A program made the translations under genes and the position numbers. A model generated the notes under the pieces. The model did not search any database, had not been told where the DNA came from, and worked only from the letters and a program-made list of their open reading frames with translations. 64,000 bases of DNA from Gnetum montanum. Lineage: Eukaryota; Streptophyta; Gnetopsida; Gnetales; Gnetaceae. The DNA lies in contig MNCI01021041.1 in NCBI GenBank assembly GCA_015680685.1, positions 104,864-168,863 on the forward strand. The letters are read 5' to 3'. Of the stretch, positions 1 through 12,589 are shown piece by piece (within the stretch, counting starts at the first letter, position 1; each line of letters opens with the position of its first letter).

Positions 1-224
1 CTGATAGCATAGAAGATAAACCGAAAAATACCAAAAAAATCACATACCTCATACTTGCTTAACCATACACCGTGACACTTACAAGCAAGCCTGGGAAGAC
101 AACGAACGATTAACCCCAAGTGTTTCTTGTGGTGTTAAGGCATTTAGTCTGCGGAGTTCAACCGGATCATGCATGCACGCTCGTATTCGTATGGTTGAGT
201 GTAGGGGTACCTTGCCAGTCATCA
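1..224 (+). mobile_element. 3' end of an Athila-like LTR, element runs off the left edge
   Basis: The sequence matches the U5 ends of the LTRs that finish at 17054, 23149 and 33557: the block around AACCATACACCGTGACA, then GTATGGTTGAGTGTAGGGG, and a terminus GTCATCA. No tRNA-Asp primer site follows position 224, unlike 17056, so this reads as a 3' LTR rather than a 5' LTR. The body of the element lies left of the window. The 5 bp after it (GTTAC) would be one half of a target-site duplication. The flanking DNA on the right is the tail of another gypsy element. Confidence 0.8.
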
Positions 225-1007
225 GTTACTAATGATGTTTAGAGAATCTAGTGCTTTGTTATAGGCTTCTTTGGCCACTTGGCTCATTTTTTTGATCCAT
301 TGGTTACTTTGATTTAGGCTACTTTTGTCTCTTGGCTTTTTGGCATCTCTCCCTTTTTTTCTTTCTTTTTTTCAGGAGTGAAACTTTCTTTGGGTTTTGA
401 TTTTGATGCTTAGATCAAATTTTTGTCATCTCACTAAATGAAGTGTCTAGAGATTCAGCAAATTGCTTGATGAAGCATGTTGTAGAAGATGTCACATGGC
501 CATGATACACAAATGTCAAACATAGGTTTTTATTGTTAGCAAGGTAAGGAAAGGCTAAGGTTGATGCATGATTATGGCTTAGAAAGGGTAGTAGAAATGA
601 TAGGAGGCAAACACTATTGGCATGGTCAAGCAAGCTAACCAAATCTCATGTATCAAGATCATGTGATAACTAATTGCTACGATGAATCACACCTTTGTGA
701 TGACTTGGGGTTCATCTTGCAAACACAACTTGGAGAGAACAAGAAAACAAATCAAAGAATACATAAAGATTACAAGAGATAACTTGAGATAACAAGCAAA
801 CACTGACCATTGTGAGACATAATTAGTAGAGATTGAGAGCATTATATTTTTCTTTGTAGATTTTGTGCAAAGTTTGTAGTGTGTTGAAATTAAAGAGAAC
901 ATGTGATGCATCCTCGCTTGTTACAGGTCACAAAGTTTATCCACATTACATATGCATCTAAATCTGTGAACAAAGGCAAACAAAGAATAATAATAAATAG
1001 GTCAATG
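225..1007 (-). other. non-coding 3' tail of a Ty3/gypsy element
   Basis: No gene is visible. This stretch lies downstream (minus strand) of the integrase relic. The segment around 705-760, containing GCAAACACAACT, resembles 63045-63085, which lies downstream of the second integrase relic in the same orientation. That supports one element family with a long untranslated tail after pol. The short reading frames here are AT-rich and show no domain. Confidence 0.55.
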
Positions 1008-1495
1008 TTAGACATAATAAAGCTTAAGATAGAAATGGTTTATTGGGTTGGTTAATTCATTCCTATCTAGGTTAGTTATCTTGAAAGCTCCATTTGCATA
1101 GGCCTTTGTCACTAAGAAAAGTCCTTTCCAGTTAGCTGAGAATTCATCTACATGTTCATGAATAGCCTTGAGGACTAGGTCCCCTTCCTTGACTTTTTGC
1201 CAATTCAAATCATGATAGTGGTGCTATGTATGCTTCTCTTGATATCATTTGATGTGAATAAGTATTTGCATTTGTTGCTCTTCCATTGAATCCAGGTGAA
1301 TGGTACACAACTCGTTGTTCTGCTCATCATTGATGTAGTTAGACAAAGCTACCCTTAAAGATGTAACTTGTAATTCAAGAGATAAAATAACTTCAAATTT
1401 GTAAACAAGGCTATGTGATATGACACTAGTTGTAGTTCAAAATATTATCCTATAGGCCCATAGTGCATACAGTAGTTGTTCATGCCACCTATGGT
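1008..1495 (-). pseudogene. Ty3/gypsy integrase, C-terminal part (GPY/F-type module)
   Basis: Read on the minus strand, the peptide begins with a WHEQLLYALWAYR-type block. It continues through SLVYKFEV and LSLELQVTSLRVAL and ends in a KVKEGDLVLK segment, a NWKGLFLVTKAYANGAFKI segment, and NPINHFYLKLYYV then stop. These are the order and motifs of the C-terminal half of plant Ty3/gypsy integrases, where the basic strand-transfer domain is followed by the GPY/F module that contacts DNA. At least two in-frame stops interrupt it, and the catalytic core and the rest of pol are absent. A second, shorter copy lies at 63633-63770 on the same strand. The upstream boundary at about 1495 abuts a hairpin, so the relic is truncated by rearrangement. 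Confidence 0.8.
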
Positions 1496-1570
1496 GATGT
1501 TTCACATTCTCTGTTAATGTCTTTTAGGTCAATCCTCAAAATATCAACAAAAAGGGACCAATGAAACATC
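1496..1570. repeat. 75-bp imperfect hairpin shared with 49.8 and 62.1 kb
   Basis: The two ends (GATGTTTC and GAAACATC) and the inner arms are complementary with mismatches. The segment aligns along its whole length with the reverse complement of 49778-49852 and 62094-62170. In those copies the hairpin straddles the border between an LTR (starting TGAAACACC) and a purine-rich tract. By analogy an LTR would begin at 1562 and run to the right. Confidence 0.5.
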
Positions 1571-4049
1571 TTAAAGAGAATTCAGTGGTAAACAAGGATC
1601 CTTTGTGGCCAAATTTTAAATGTATTTCTAATCGAATTCAAGGGCAAAAATATATGCCTTGATTTCCTTTTTGAAAATTCACCTTGGAACCCTGTTTTAT
1701 CAAAATCTTAGAGCATTTTTAGCATGTAAAATATAATTCATGATCCATATTGTCAAAAATTTTATGAATTATATAAAGCTAGTGTATTTGAATCCATATT
1801 GACAAAAATGGTGCCAATTATGGTATAAAAAGTCAAGAACACTCCACTTTCCAATTCCAATGTGTATGTCAAAAATGTTATAGTTCTGGTTAATGTGGAT
1901 GGTCAAAAATGTTGTGTAAACACCTAGGAAACTTTCCAAAACTAAATTAATAGAGAAACAACAAATCATGATCTATTTAAATAAGAATTAATACCATTTT
2001 CAAGATCTTTTTGGTACATACAAGACCTTTTTTCACAAAGAGACTTTGAGACCTTTTGGAGCCTTCTTCCCCAACACTGACCATTGTGAGCAATCAAGAA
2101 ACTATTATAGTCTTCATTTAGGAGTAGATTAATCAAGCTAGATGTATTTAAGTTAGATGTTAATCACACCCTGCCTACCCATGCATCAGATCTTCAATGG
2201 CAATTTCAAAGAGATCTCTGAAATGCTTGCATTTCCAGGCTATGAAAGCCATAAAGGCTATTTGATCTGTACCTTCTGAACCTATGTTTTCATAACATTT
2301 TGTAGTATTAATACAAATTTTGTAGCTATTTTGGCCATATATTTTACTATTATTTTCATACTATCTTTCAATTCTCTCATGGATATAGTATTGTATCTAT
2401 TGTTTGCTCATTTTTGGCCCATTTTTGCTCATTTTATCTTAGCAACAAATTCTTAAGTCCTTAGGTGATTGATGAGACTACCTAAGATACCTTAGATCCT
2501 TTTTAAGGCCCATGGATCTTGATGTAAAACTGTTCCATGTACATCTATTCAATTTCTAGTGTTAAATATTATTGTAGCTACATATAGGCCTATAAATACA
2601 AGTTTAAAACATAAATTTCAAGCTAGATCTTTTGAGATTTAGATTTTGAGGGATCTAAAGCATGAATGCCTATCACCATCACAACATCCACTTGCTCCTT
2701 GACCACCTTAACCACCTTTGACAATAGATTCTAGAGAATTTTTTAGGTTGCCACACCACTTTCCAAAGTAGGAATTTTTTTAGCTCTAGCATTAGTGATT
2801 AGAACCTTGGTCGAAAAAACCTTTTTTGGACTTGGAATTGATTTTAGATCATACCTAAAACTTTTATATGCATAACATAATCCTCTAAAGGTTTAACTAC
2901 ATCCTATGAATCCATATTATGCTCAAGATTTGAGCTTCTTTTATTAGTTTCATTACAGTTATGTTTTTTTCCCATCACTTGTAGTTTTGCCCTCCCTAGG
3001 TTGTGAAAACTATAACATTCATCAATAAAGCACTTTCATTATTTAGAAAAGGATTTGGGACCTTTCCCCCATGTTGTAGCATCTTATTTTTATAATTTAT
3101 TATCCATTTATTTATGTTCCATCCTTTGAATTTTTTTTAGCTCTTACATCTTATTCTATACTTAAATTTTTTACATTTTTATAATTAGTTGTTTGTCCAA
3201 ATAAAAATCTCATTTTAGGAAGGGATCCAAGATCCTTCTCTTTACATAATAATACTATTATTTTAATATCGTACCTCCTTTTATACAAGTTTTATACTTA
3301 GTTTTATTTCATTGGTTACACTTTATTCCATACTTAGTTTATTTTCCCATTATATACTTAGTCATTTTTCTAATGATTTTAAACTTAGTCATTGTTAATA
3401 ATTAAAAATTTATTTTTAAATCATTCTCCTAGCATTCTTGGTTTATGTGTAGTAGGCTAAGTCCATATTTGATTAGAGGTTTCATGCCCCTTCATATCAT
3501 AATTATTGATATATCAAAGGTTATATTAATTCAAAGACCAAGCTAAGTTTTTTTCTGGAATACTTAGTTCATGGAGGTGTCCTTGTACAAATAAAAAGAA
3601 TATTTCAATAGCAATATAACTTAATTTAATAATTTCACTTTGTTATTTTTAATCATGCTTGCTTATTTAACATAGTCTTGATTGTCACTTTATTTTAGTA
3701 TTTACTCTTCTTTATATTACATTTTTATCACATATTCCATTTAGCATTTTCTTTGTATTTTCCTTAGAAAACAATTACAAAGTTACAAACATATAAAATT
3801 AAAACAAAAATCATAAAAAAAAATCATAAAACTAATAAAAACCATAAACATATAAAACTCAAAATCCATAGAAATGATAATCATGTACCATGGCCTTATA
3901 CCTTAGCTAACAGTCCATACAATGTTCATAAAAATATCCCATTAATAATAGTCCATAAGATCATGGAAAATAAAAAATTATTTTAAAAAAATCTATTATT
4001 AATACATGGCCATAAAATCCATCCATCAATCCTAACCATTTGAAGTCTC
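1571..4049. other. AT-rich non-coding DNA, probably old LTR and leader sequence
   Basis: No coding region is supported. Homopolymer runs and stops dominate. The block at about 2450-2530 (TCCTTAGGTGATTGA, then CCTTAGATCC) resembles 11405-11455, so both are copies of one dispersed repeat, probably the region after a gypsy LTR. A TATAAATAC string at about 2591-2599 could be a promoter remnant, but nothing around it confirms this. Confidence 0.4.
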
Positions 4050-7000
4050 ATTATGGGAAAGGAGGATCTTTCCCACCACTTTTGCATCATTTGCATCTTT
4101 TTCTCCACTACCAGAACCTCTTGAAGCATCCACACATGTAAACTCAAAGTAGAATAAAAATGTTAAAAATATAAAATCCATAAAAATACTAACTACAAGG
4201 AAAAATAACAATAAAAGAAAATATTAAGACTAAGAAACACAACAAAAATGGTGTAAAGATCAAACTAAATAAAATCTCTCTTACTTGTACACAGCTAGGT
4301 CTTGCTTCACCTTCACCATCCCTTACTATAGCCCCTGCTTAAGAGGCCTTGACACTAAAAACATCTACTAACCAATCTACCATCTTCTCAGGTGAAAGGA
4401 ATGGATAATCCAAACTCTCTATAGAAATATCAAAAATCTTAGGCAAGATAAAGTCTTTGCTTCTTTTTCCTTTCACTTTACTTGTACATGTTTCTCAAAA
4501 GCCTCTAAAGCATCACTAATTCTCACTTTGTTGATGAACCTGTTATGTATTCTTCTAGCAACTCTTTCATCCTTGGGCTACTCAACAAATACCAAACTCC
4601 TTTTCTTGTAAACCAATTTATTCCTCCTTTGTTATCCATCTCATTTCTCCCATGTAGCACAAATATCCCTCAACCTTTTGTTTTTTGAGTCCATGATTGT
4701 AATTGTGCATTGCTTTTTATTGTGTACCCCAAGAATTCCTTAAATACCAATAAGAAGAAGCATTAGGGTTCCATCTTAGCATGTTACTACAATATAGATA
4801 TGCTTCTAGGTTGACCATTGCATCTTCTAACAATTTAATTTTTAAAACTAACATCTCCTCCCTCTCATTAGTAACCAATAATTCTATTGGAAGGTCCAAC
4901 ACTACAAAAGATTGATCTACTACAAAAGAGGCCATATTTGTTCCATACTAAAAGATGGCATGCATCCTCTCTGTTAATTTTGGTGAATCATGGAAAAGAG
5001 GTTGCAAAGAAGGATCAATGATGAAGACCTTATTGCAATTTATTATAACCTTTACAATTGTAAACATACATTCATTTTTTGCTTGGGTATACCCATTTAC
5101 TAATATAAGAAAAAATAAAAGCTTAAAAATATACATACTAAAAAAAAAGAACAACAGAAATTAAACACAAATTTAGGAGTCTTTAAATTTGGAAAAAAAA
5201 TCCAAAAATAAAAGTAATGTATGTTTTCCTTCAATAGTCTTTAACTTCTTTGTTATAGTATCCCCCATACCTTTCACAATTCATGCTTATTAATAATTTC
5301 TTATACCAACTTTAAGATATCTAGACATCAAACAAAAAATAAAATAGAATACATAATAAAAAAATTAAAGTAAATTAAATAATAAAATGCCAAATACAAA
5401 AGCCAATAAAACTGAAGACAAAAATCCCAAAAATATGCTAACTTACCATATGACAAGGTACCTCCTTTCTTCAAAATTTTCTCTAGCCATCTCAAACCAA
5501 TTATATTTGATATCTTCTTTTTTCAAAGTAACAACTTGATGATTGATAAGTAGTGGGTACCCCCTATGTCTAACCATATAAATTATGAGCATTCACGCAC
5601 AAGTTGATCAAATTTTATGGATGGGACTAGTTTGGCATCTAGATTGTTAAGTATCAATCATAGTTCACTGTCTTCCCACTTAGACTAGTGGTAGCTTTAT
5701 CATGTATGGTTTAGTCCAAAGTGAGGAATATGATGGTTGATGTTGTTTTGGCCCTATGCTAATCTTAATGATAATAGAGAAATTAGTTATTTAATCTAAT
5801 TGACAAGTAATGAGTGTTTGTTGCTAGCTTGTTGTACACGTCTTGAACCCACGTATCCACTACGAGGATTACCAAGTGTTTTGCTACTGGGTGAACCAAG
5901 CAATAATGTTGCTAGGATTACCAAGCGAATACATATTTACGCTCAACATTGGTTGTGATGATTCCACCAATTGATTAACATGCATTGAAATGTAAATATT
6001 AACTAAATACATGAAACGTAAATATTAACTAAGTATATGTAAAGTAAAATTGCATGGAAAGTAGATTTAATTTCAGTCAAAGTGCTGCAATGAATAAGAA
6101 TCAATCCTAATCTTATTACCATTCATGGAATGGATCTAGGTACATTGTCACTCAAATAAGATGCTATACAACTGACTTAGATCCACAATACGGGCACTCA
6201 TTAATAATTCTTTAAGACTATGAAATAAAACTGCAAGGGTTCAGATACTCTATTGATAAAAGATGCCAAATATGCAGCAAGAGCACACATATTTATAAGC
6301 AGAGGTAGACATTGCAACGCATATGCATTGATGCATCATCTCATGCGTTGATAGGTATGGATCAATGGGTATGCATTGACACAGTTACGACATTGCATAT
6401 GTGATGTAGCATCTACAATGTAGCTGCCAGTAGAGGTGCATCGATAGGGATGTCACAACGCAAGTACAATGTAGCATGTACAACATCACATCTATGATAT
6501 CTTAGGTAACTAATGCTTCATCAATGGCCCCAGGAGGGAAGTACATTTTGTTGATATTAATGTCATCTAAGTTATGATCTATAATACTAGACCATTAGTT
6601 TTCTCACATGAAAGCAGGCCCTTCTTAACATAAAAATATAATTATAATAATATAAATATATAAATATAATAATAAATAATAATAAAATTTTACCTCCATC
6701 ATCCAAATCAACATCTAGGGCCTCTCTAAAGAGATCCTTTTCTAAGGCCTCATTCTTTTTTTGTTTAGTTGTCTCAGCTATATCTTTACCTTTTGCTACT
6801 TCTTCATAGGCATTTTGCTCTTTTGCTTTTCTTGCTCGTGTCTTTATGTCTTCTTATAATCTCCTTTCTTCTTCCTTTAAGGTCTTCTTTTTTCTCTTCC
6901 TTTGCCCTTTTTTACCTTTCCTATTGCCTTGGTCTTGGCTTTATTTTCTTCTTTTTACAAACAATGAAAGTTAGTAACTTAGATCACAAATAATATGAAA

Positions 7001-8900
7001 ACCAAATTAATAGAAAACACATAAATAAAACAATATTATTTTCTAACTTATCTAATAGCTCTACAACTCTAGACACCTCTACATCTAACTTTGCTTCTTC
7101 TAGCTCAACCTCATCAGTAGGAGGTGTCCTGAATTTATTTATAGTTTGCTTCTCATCTTGTGTGCTCAAGACACTTTCTTACAACCTCCATACCATGCAC
7201 TAGATTCTCATAAGCCAGTCTCTTCCTAGGACAAACTATACTATTTGCAATAGAAGACTTAACTACATTCTCTCATAAGGATGTCATTGTCTCCATAGGA
7301 CCACCCAAAGGTGAAGGGAGTATAGCCATGATAGGAGTTGCAAACCTACATATAGAATGAGAAAAATCCTACTGCCTCAAATACTTCCCCTGTCGATCAA
7401 TATAGGCTAGAAACTTGATGAAGCATCACAACAAACTATAATAGAAACAAAAATTAATAAAGTTGTTAGAGCTTCCATCATTTGTCATATTGATGCTAGC
7501 CAACTCACTACACACTCTCTCCTCCAAATAGTAGGCCAATTCATGACATCATACAACATAGTGAGCCTTGTTGGTAAAGCTACCTATCACTACCTAATCT
7601 TACCACAGAAAATCCTCTCAATGAATAAATGATACATTTGAATCAAGTCAGGGTTCTCACACTTAGTGATAACATGAGAGGCATCATTGTACTTAGCCCA
7701 CTGTGAGATGATCTTATGATTAAGATTTGAAAGCCTCTTATTTCTCTTAATTGCCCACTCACTATTTGGTAAGTTAAATCAATGTCATAGTGAGTCTTGC
7801 GTCCAATACAAGACTATCTTCCTCCATGGAGTATGAAAAATGAAAAGTTGTTGATGGCTTAAATAACATCTCATCATAAAAATCACATCCATGGATGAGA
7901 TAGGAGACCTTAGCATGAACAATGAATCAGCCTTGCTTGTTAAAAGTTGGGAAGATATTGGCTCCCAGAGCCACCTAGCAATCATGCATGACTGATAGGA
8001 GTATAATGCACATTGGTCTATAACTTTTGCTCCATGACATCTTCTAGCTAGAGGTAGATAGCATCACAAGTCTTGATTTTATATGCAAAAATATATATGT
8101 GGACAAGTTAGTCTAGAACTTAGATAAAATCAAGTTGAGATCAAAATAAAATAAGAAAAGACACTTAGAAAACTCAACATTGAAAACTTACCTTGTGGTA
8201 CCAAACTAATATGAGAGTCTTTTGACCATTCCTTGATCAAACCCAAGTCAAGTCTCCCATGAAGCATGTGCATCAAACTAGCCCATTGAATAGCATTATA
8301 CCACCTATGCTTCCTAGCCATCATCATTTCATCTAGAAACTGAGCATAGATAGTAGGACATCAAGCATCGGTAACAAGAGGATTGTGAAAAAGAAGAAGA
8401 ATTAAGTAATACTAAAACTATCTTACCTATGTGCTAGCAAGATTAAATTGAGTCTGAAGCTTATTAGTATCCAACAAAAAGTAGAGTTTGTTCTAAACTA
8501 CTTGTATGACTACTCCCTTCATAAAGAGTCTAGGTCCTTATGCCAAAACTCCCTAGTATGGTTGCTATCATCAGCAAAAGTAATAGCATCATCATCATCC
8601 TTCTCCACACAGCTTTGTAAGCTAGCATATGAATCAAGCTAGATCTGATCTAGGGTAAGGGATGCATTGTGAACTTGTAGTAGGGCCCAAATCAAAACAT
8701 GAAAGTTTTCTAGGCAAAACTCTAGAAAGTGACTAGCCCTTGGACAAGCCCACATCTACATAGGGAAAAGTAAATGATTGTTTATGATAGATAATTCCTT
8801 CCTTAACCTAGGCTTCTTCGTAATGACAAGGTTTGCATCATAGATGAAAAAGTACATGTGATTAATAATCCAGAGCCTAGATATCACGTCTTTTGTGCAA
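4050..8900 (-). pseudogene. unrecognised multi-exon gene family, copy I
   Basis: I do not recognise the protein. Coding-like blocks on the minus strand are separated by AT-rich, intron-like gaps. The clearest blocks lie near 8860-8450 (LEFCLENFHVLIWALLQVHN), 8327-8130 (RKHRWYNAIQWASLMHMLHG), 7985-7600 (SEWAIKRNKRLSNLNHK), 7450-7030, 4990-4290 (LDLPIELLVTNEREEMLV) and a last block near 4150-4060. A donor-like ACAA/GTAAGAG ends the 4290 block. Three blocks have counterparts in copy II: the LQNFNV-like block at 44.0 kb, the penultimate exon at 26.4 kb and the acidic, Gly/Ser-rich last exon at 26.2 kb. Several in-frame stops show that it is dead. It could be a host gene family or a gene of an unrecognised transposon. 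Confidence 0.4.
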
Positions 8901-9960
8901 TAAAATTAACAGAAACTAAGAATTAGTTTCCATTAGGGAAAAACATAAAATTATAAATATGAATAAAAAAATCTTAAAAGTAATGAATAAACTATGGTTG
9001 TACATATGTCTAGGTTAGCATGCATCCCTTTTTTCTTGGCTTACTAATCATTGAATATCCCTCTTCCACTTACACATCAAGTTCTTTTGATCAAATTATA
9101 ACTTTTTCTCCTTGCCTCAACACTTGAAAAATATGGGCCTTAAATCTACCATAACACTTCATCCAAAATACTTCTTATCTCTCAAACTACTTAATGCTTA
9201 GGTGAAATTTCAATGCTTGATACCATTCCAACACTTAGCAAAAATCATTAATGCAATGTTAGTTTTTTTTCCTTTACATTTGCATCCGATTTTCAAGTTC
9301 TCGTCTAGAAGTAGGAGAGTTTGGTTTTTTGGCCTTAATCTCAATACTTCAAAAATTTATCACTTTTGATTTTTAGTTTCTAATGCATTAAAATATTTTT
9401 AGTTTTTAGTTTTATGTTGAAGATTTAGAAAATTTTTCGAACTCCCTTACTATGATCCTATGCCTTAGAAAATCTTACTCTTGATTTTGGCTATGGTTCC
9501 AAGTTTAGGTTTCAATCTTAGCATATCTCATGCATTACAAAGTGTTAGTTTTAAACCTACTTTGCACCTTTGAGCTTGAGGTAATTTTGGACTTAGAAAA
9601 TTACTTACTTTATTTTTTTCATCTTGTACTTAGAGAAATTTCAGACTTAGGTTTTGATTTAACTGGTTAGAAAAAAATTTTGGTCTTAGTTTTTTGTTTA
9701 TCATGTGTTAGAAAAATTTTGGATTTTAGTGTTACCCTAAAGACTTAGAAATTTTTTCTAATTCCTCTATCCTAGTTTTATGTCTTGGAAAATTCTTAAC
9801 TACTAGTTTTTATTTTTTCACATTTAGAGAAATCTTCATCAAAGTGCTCTAGCACTTAGTCAAAATTTGGTCACTCATCCTCCTCATTATGCATTGAACA
9901 TTTAACCATTTTTTTACAACTTTCCATTGACACTCCAACCCAACTTGCCTTCGCTAAAAG
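8901..9960. repeat. AT-rich stretch with degenerate TTAGAAAATTTT repeats
   Basis: No gene is supported. From about 9290 to 9870 the motif CTTAGAAAATTTTGGACTTAG recurs in degenerate form every few tens of bases, for example near 9428, 9465, 9592, 9624, 9668, 9706, 9750 and 9785. It looks like a decayed tandem array or an expanded intron or UTR. Confidence 0.4.
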
Positions 9961-11420
9961 TATTGACAATGACGCTAAGGCATGCTAGTCGAACATGCTA
10001 GATGATGATGCCTGAGGATGATATTGAGGAAAGCTAGGCAACCACACTAAGACACATTGGCGATGTTGAATAGCTGCACTAACTAGTGGCATTTGCAACA
10101 TACTAGTCATGATACATCAACTATGTTAACTAATGGTAGGGAATAGCTTCTTAAAAAAACCTACCTTAGTGCTTGATTATGTGCATAGTGAAACACCACC
10201 AAGAAATCTTATGTTGCAATTCGTAACCTTCACCATCAAACCCAAGGCTGAGATTTTAATGTAAAATGTGAAGATTGTAATCCATGAGATGCAATTTCAC
10301 ATACTTTTAACTTTTGGGGATGAAAAATGCCTCATAAGTTGTTATAGCCTTACTTCCCAAGTGAAAAAGGTCTTGCCATGTCTATATTTGGGCTTAGGAA
10401 GGTCAAAAATGCCTTTTGGATTACTAAAATTGGCACTTTCATGGGTTTTATGGGGGGTATGACCATTACTACGCTGGAAACACCCATACCTAGCATTAGG
10501 GGGTTTGGTTTCGATCTTTCCAACAATGGCGAGCATAGTTGCCAATAACCTTTAGCATTGCTACACCAAGCCAATGTTGGTGTGGTTGGAGTTTCCATTT
10601 TCAACAAGTTTTAGCATTGTTTCAACAACTCTAGTGTTGCTACTAGAAGACTAGCATTGATGGAAGAAGCTAGCATAGTTGAAAAGTCCTTTTACTATTT
10701 GTGGTTATTAGCATGGTTTTGGTGCCTTGGGGGCATCAAAACTTACCATAAATATAAACTATGCTAGGATTAAACATGTGTCACATCTACATGTGACGTC
10801 AATTTGTTAGTATTCATGATAGAAATTGGCATCCAAAAATTAGAAGCCATACAACCTATAAAAGCCCATCATAAACACCATGAAGAGGTTCTTCCACTTT
10901 TGAATTTTTTGGCATCCAAAAAAAATTTTGATGAATCTTGAGCATGGCAACCTTTGACAACCCTAAGCACTTGTGACCTTTGAGGATTGTATGACATTTT
11001 TGGAGCAACGTATAAACATTTGGACACAAAGACTCCCAACATAGTACCCCCTTTGCCATAAAATTCATTCACACATCGTATCCCCCTTGTGATCAATGCT
11101 GTACATTTAGATAAGAAACTAGCAAGGTGTTGATCATAGTTAGGAAGCACCTGGACCGTGGGGTTGATCATAGTGCACAAACTACTAGCTTCAACAAACT
11201 TTGAACTTTATCAAAGAAAACCCCTTATGCATTTAGACACCATTTGTACACATTCTGAACTCTTTATCTACAATATGTTATTATTGTAATAAAGTTTATA
11301 GTTCTTTCGTTGAGCAAATTATCACGATTTTATTTTGTGTATTCATTTCTAGATCAGATCTACATTATTTTCATCATTTGTTTACTTCCCATTTACAATT
11401 TTCAAGTCCTTTGGTAATTG
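9961..11420 (+). mobile_element. LTR-like region with TATA box, plus strand
   Basis: A TATA box (TATAAAAG, 10857-10864) is followed about 430 bp later by a poly(A)-signal-like AATAAAG (about 11288). This is the spacing and order of an LTR promoter and end-processing region. Upstream of the TATA box, 10520-10720 is packed with variants of TAGCATTG and its inverted forms (TAGCATAG, CCAATGTTGG). Clear TG/CA termini were not found, so the limits are approximate. It may be the 5' LTR of the gag relic at 12.6-15.5 kb. A 103-codon minus-strand frame at 10869-11180 shows no domain and is not called. Confidence 0.4.
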
Positions 11421-12589
11421 ACAAGATTATCCGGGGTGCCTTGGATCCTATTTCTTGAAGGCCCTTGGGATTTAAGATGAAAATTATTCCACACCTAGGA
11501 TTTTTGGTTTTCTAGCGATCAAATTTTTTAGGTGGAATAGTTTCTAATGCTAAAAGGAGGGCCTCCACCAAACTTCTTCATATAATCCTATTTTAACACT
11601 TTCACAAGTATTTTTGCACATCAAAAACATTAAGTTTACATTGAAATCATTTAAACTTTATTATTAGAAAAAAAATGTACAAGAAAAAACAATGCTACCA
11701 TTCATCTCCTTGCCACCAAAACCTAGTGTTGTGGTTACAAGTGATTTGGGTTTTCAAAAAACTTTCACAGTAGTTGTTGTACTTTTCAAGGCCAACGTGG
11801 TTGTTAGTCAAAACTGCTTTTATGTGTTCCAAAGGCCAGCATTGCTCTACCACGACCACTCAACCCCTGCTGTTATGAAATTTTCAAATAAAGCCAACAT
11901 TCTTCCTTCTCCAAACATAAACATAACCTTTGAAAAAATCCAAATTTTACACTTACTTTTTCCAAAATAAACATTATTTTGACTAAGAAGGGGAATTCCA
12001 ATGCAGTGCAAGTGGGTAAGATAATTGTTGATACCCTACCCCCTTTTCACTCCTTTAGTGTAGTCCTTATTGCTAAAGCCAACATAATTGGTTTTTTTCC
12101 AACATCAAAACTATTGTATTTTTCCCAAGTGCAGGGCATACCCTTGTCATTGCAACTTGCACTACACTTGCAGTTGTACTTTACTACATTTTCCAGCCAT
12201 ACCTCTCTTAAACCTCAGGTAATTCCACTTGCTAGCATTTTTCTTATTTGATTAATTAATTACAAAATTTATTAAACCAAATGTAAACTAGTAATGAGGT
12301 CTTTTAGCTAATCCACGGTTTTGCCCCTTCACTTGGTAGATATTTCATCAAGCCAAAATGTGGTAAGGGTGTATGATCCAAAAGATCTTGTTGTAGTCAA
12401 GTGTAGGAAAATGATCAAGATAAGGGGCAAAGCTTGGATTTTTCCACCATTGATGAAAATTATTATAATTTCATTTGTGCCAAAATCTAGTTAGGTGTAC
12501 TCATTCCATGAGTGGAGGTAGAATCAAAATGTGAGTATAAGCTCATTCACTGTAATGGAAGAAATACATTCCTTCCCTATATGACAAAA
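11421..12589. other. leader-like non-coding DNA before a gag relic
   Basis: No gene is supported. Two short plus-strand open frames (11692-11970 and 11979-12251) are rich in Val, Leu and Phe, with no recognisable motif and no relation to the gag downstream. 11405-11455 resembles 2450-2530. The position suggests the untranslated leader of the gypsy element whose gag follows. Confidence 0.35.

Noticed and set aside
1496-1570. Reading the minus strand of the hairpin as continuing integrase coding sequence (a KTLTENVKHHH-like stretch before WHEQ)
   Set aside because: The segment aligns over its full length with the LTR-border hairpins at 49.8 and 62.1 kb, which are non-coding, so the resemblance is probably chance.
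6769-6993. 74-codon plus-strand open frame rich in Leu and Phe
   Set aside because: It is the complement of coding-like minus-strand and A-rich sequence. The composition follows from pyrimidine-rich DNA, and there is no start context or domain.
11692-12251. Two plus-strand frames of 92 and 90 codons
   Set aside because: No motif, adjacent frames do not join, and the position is in the presumed leader of a gag relic.
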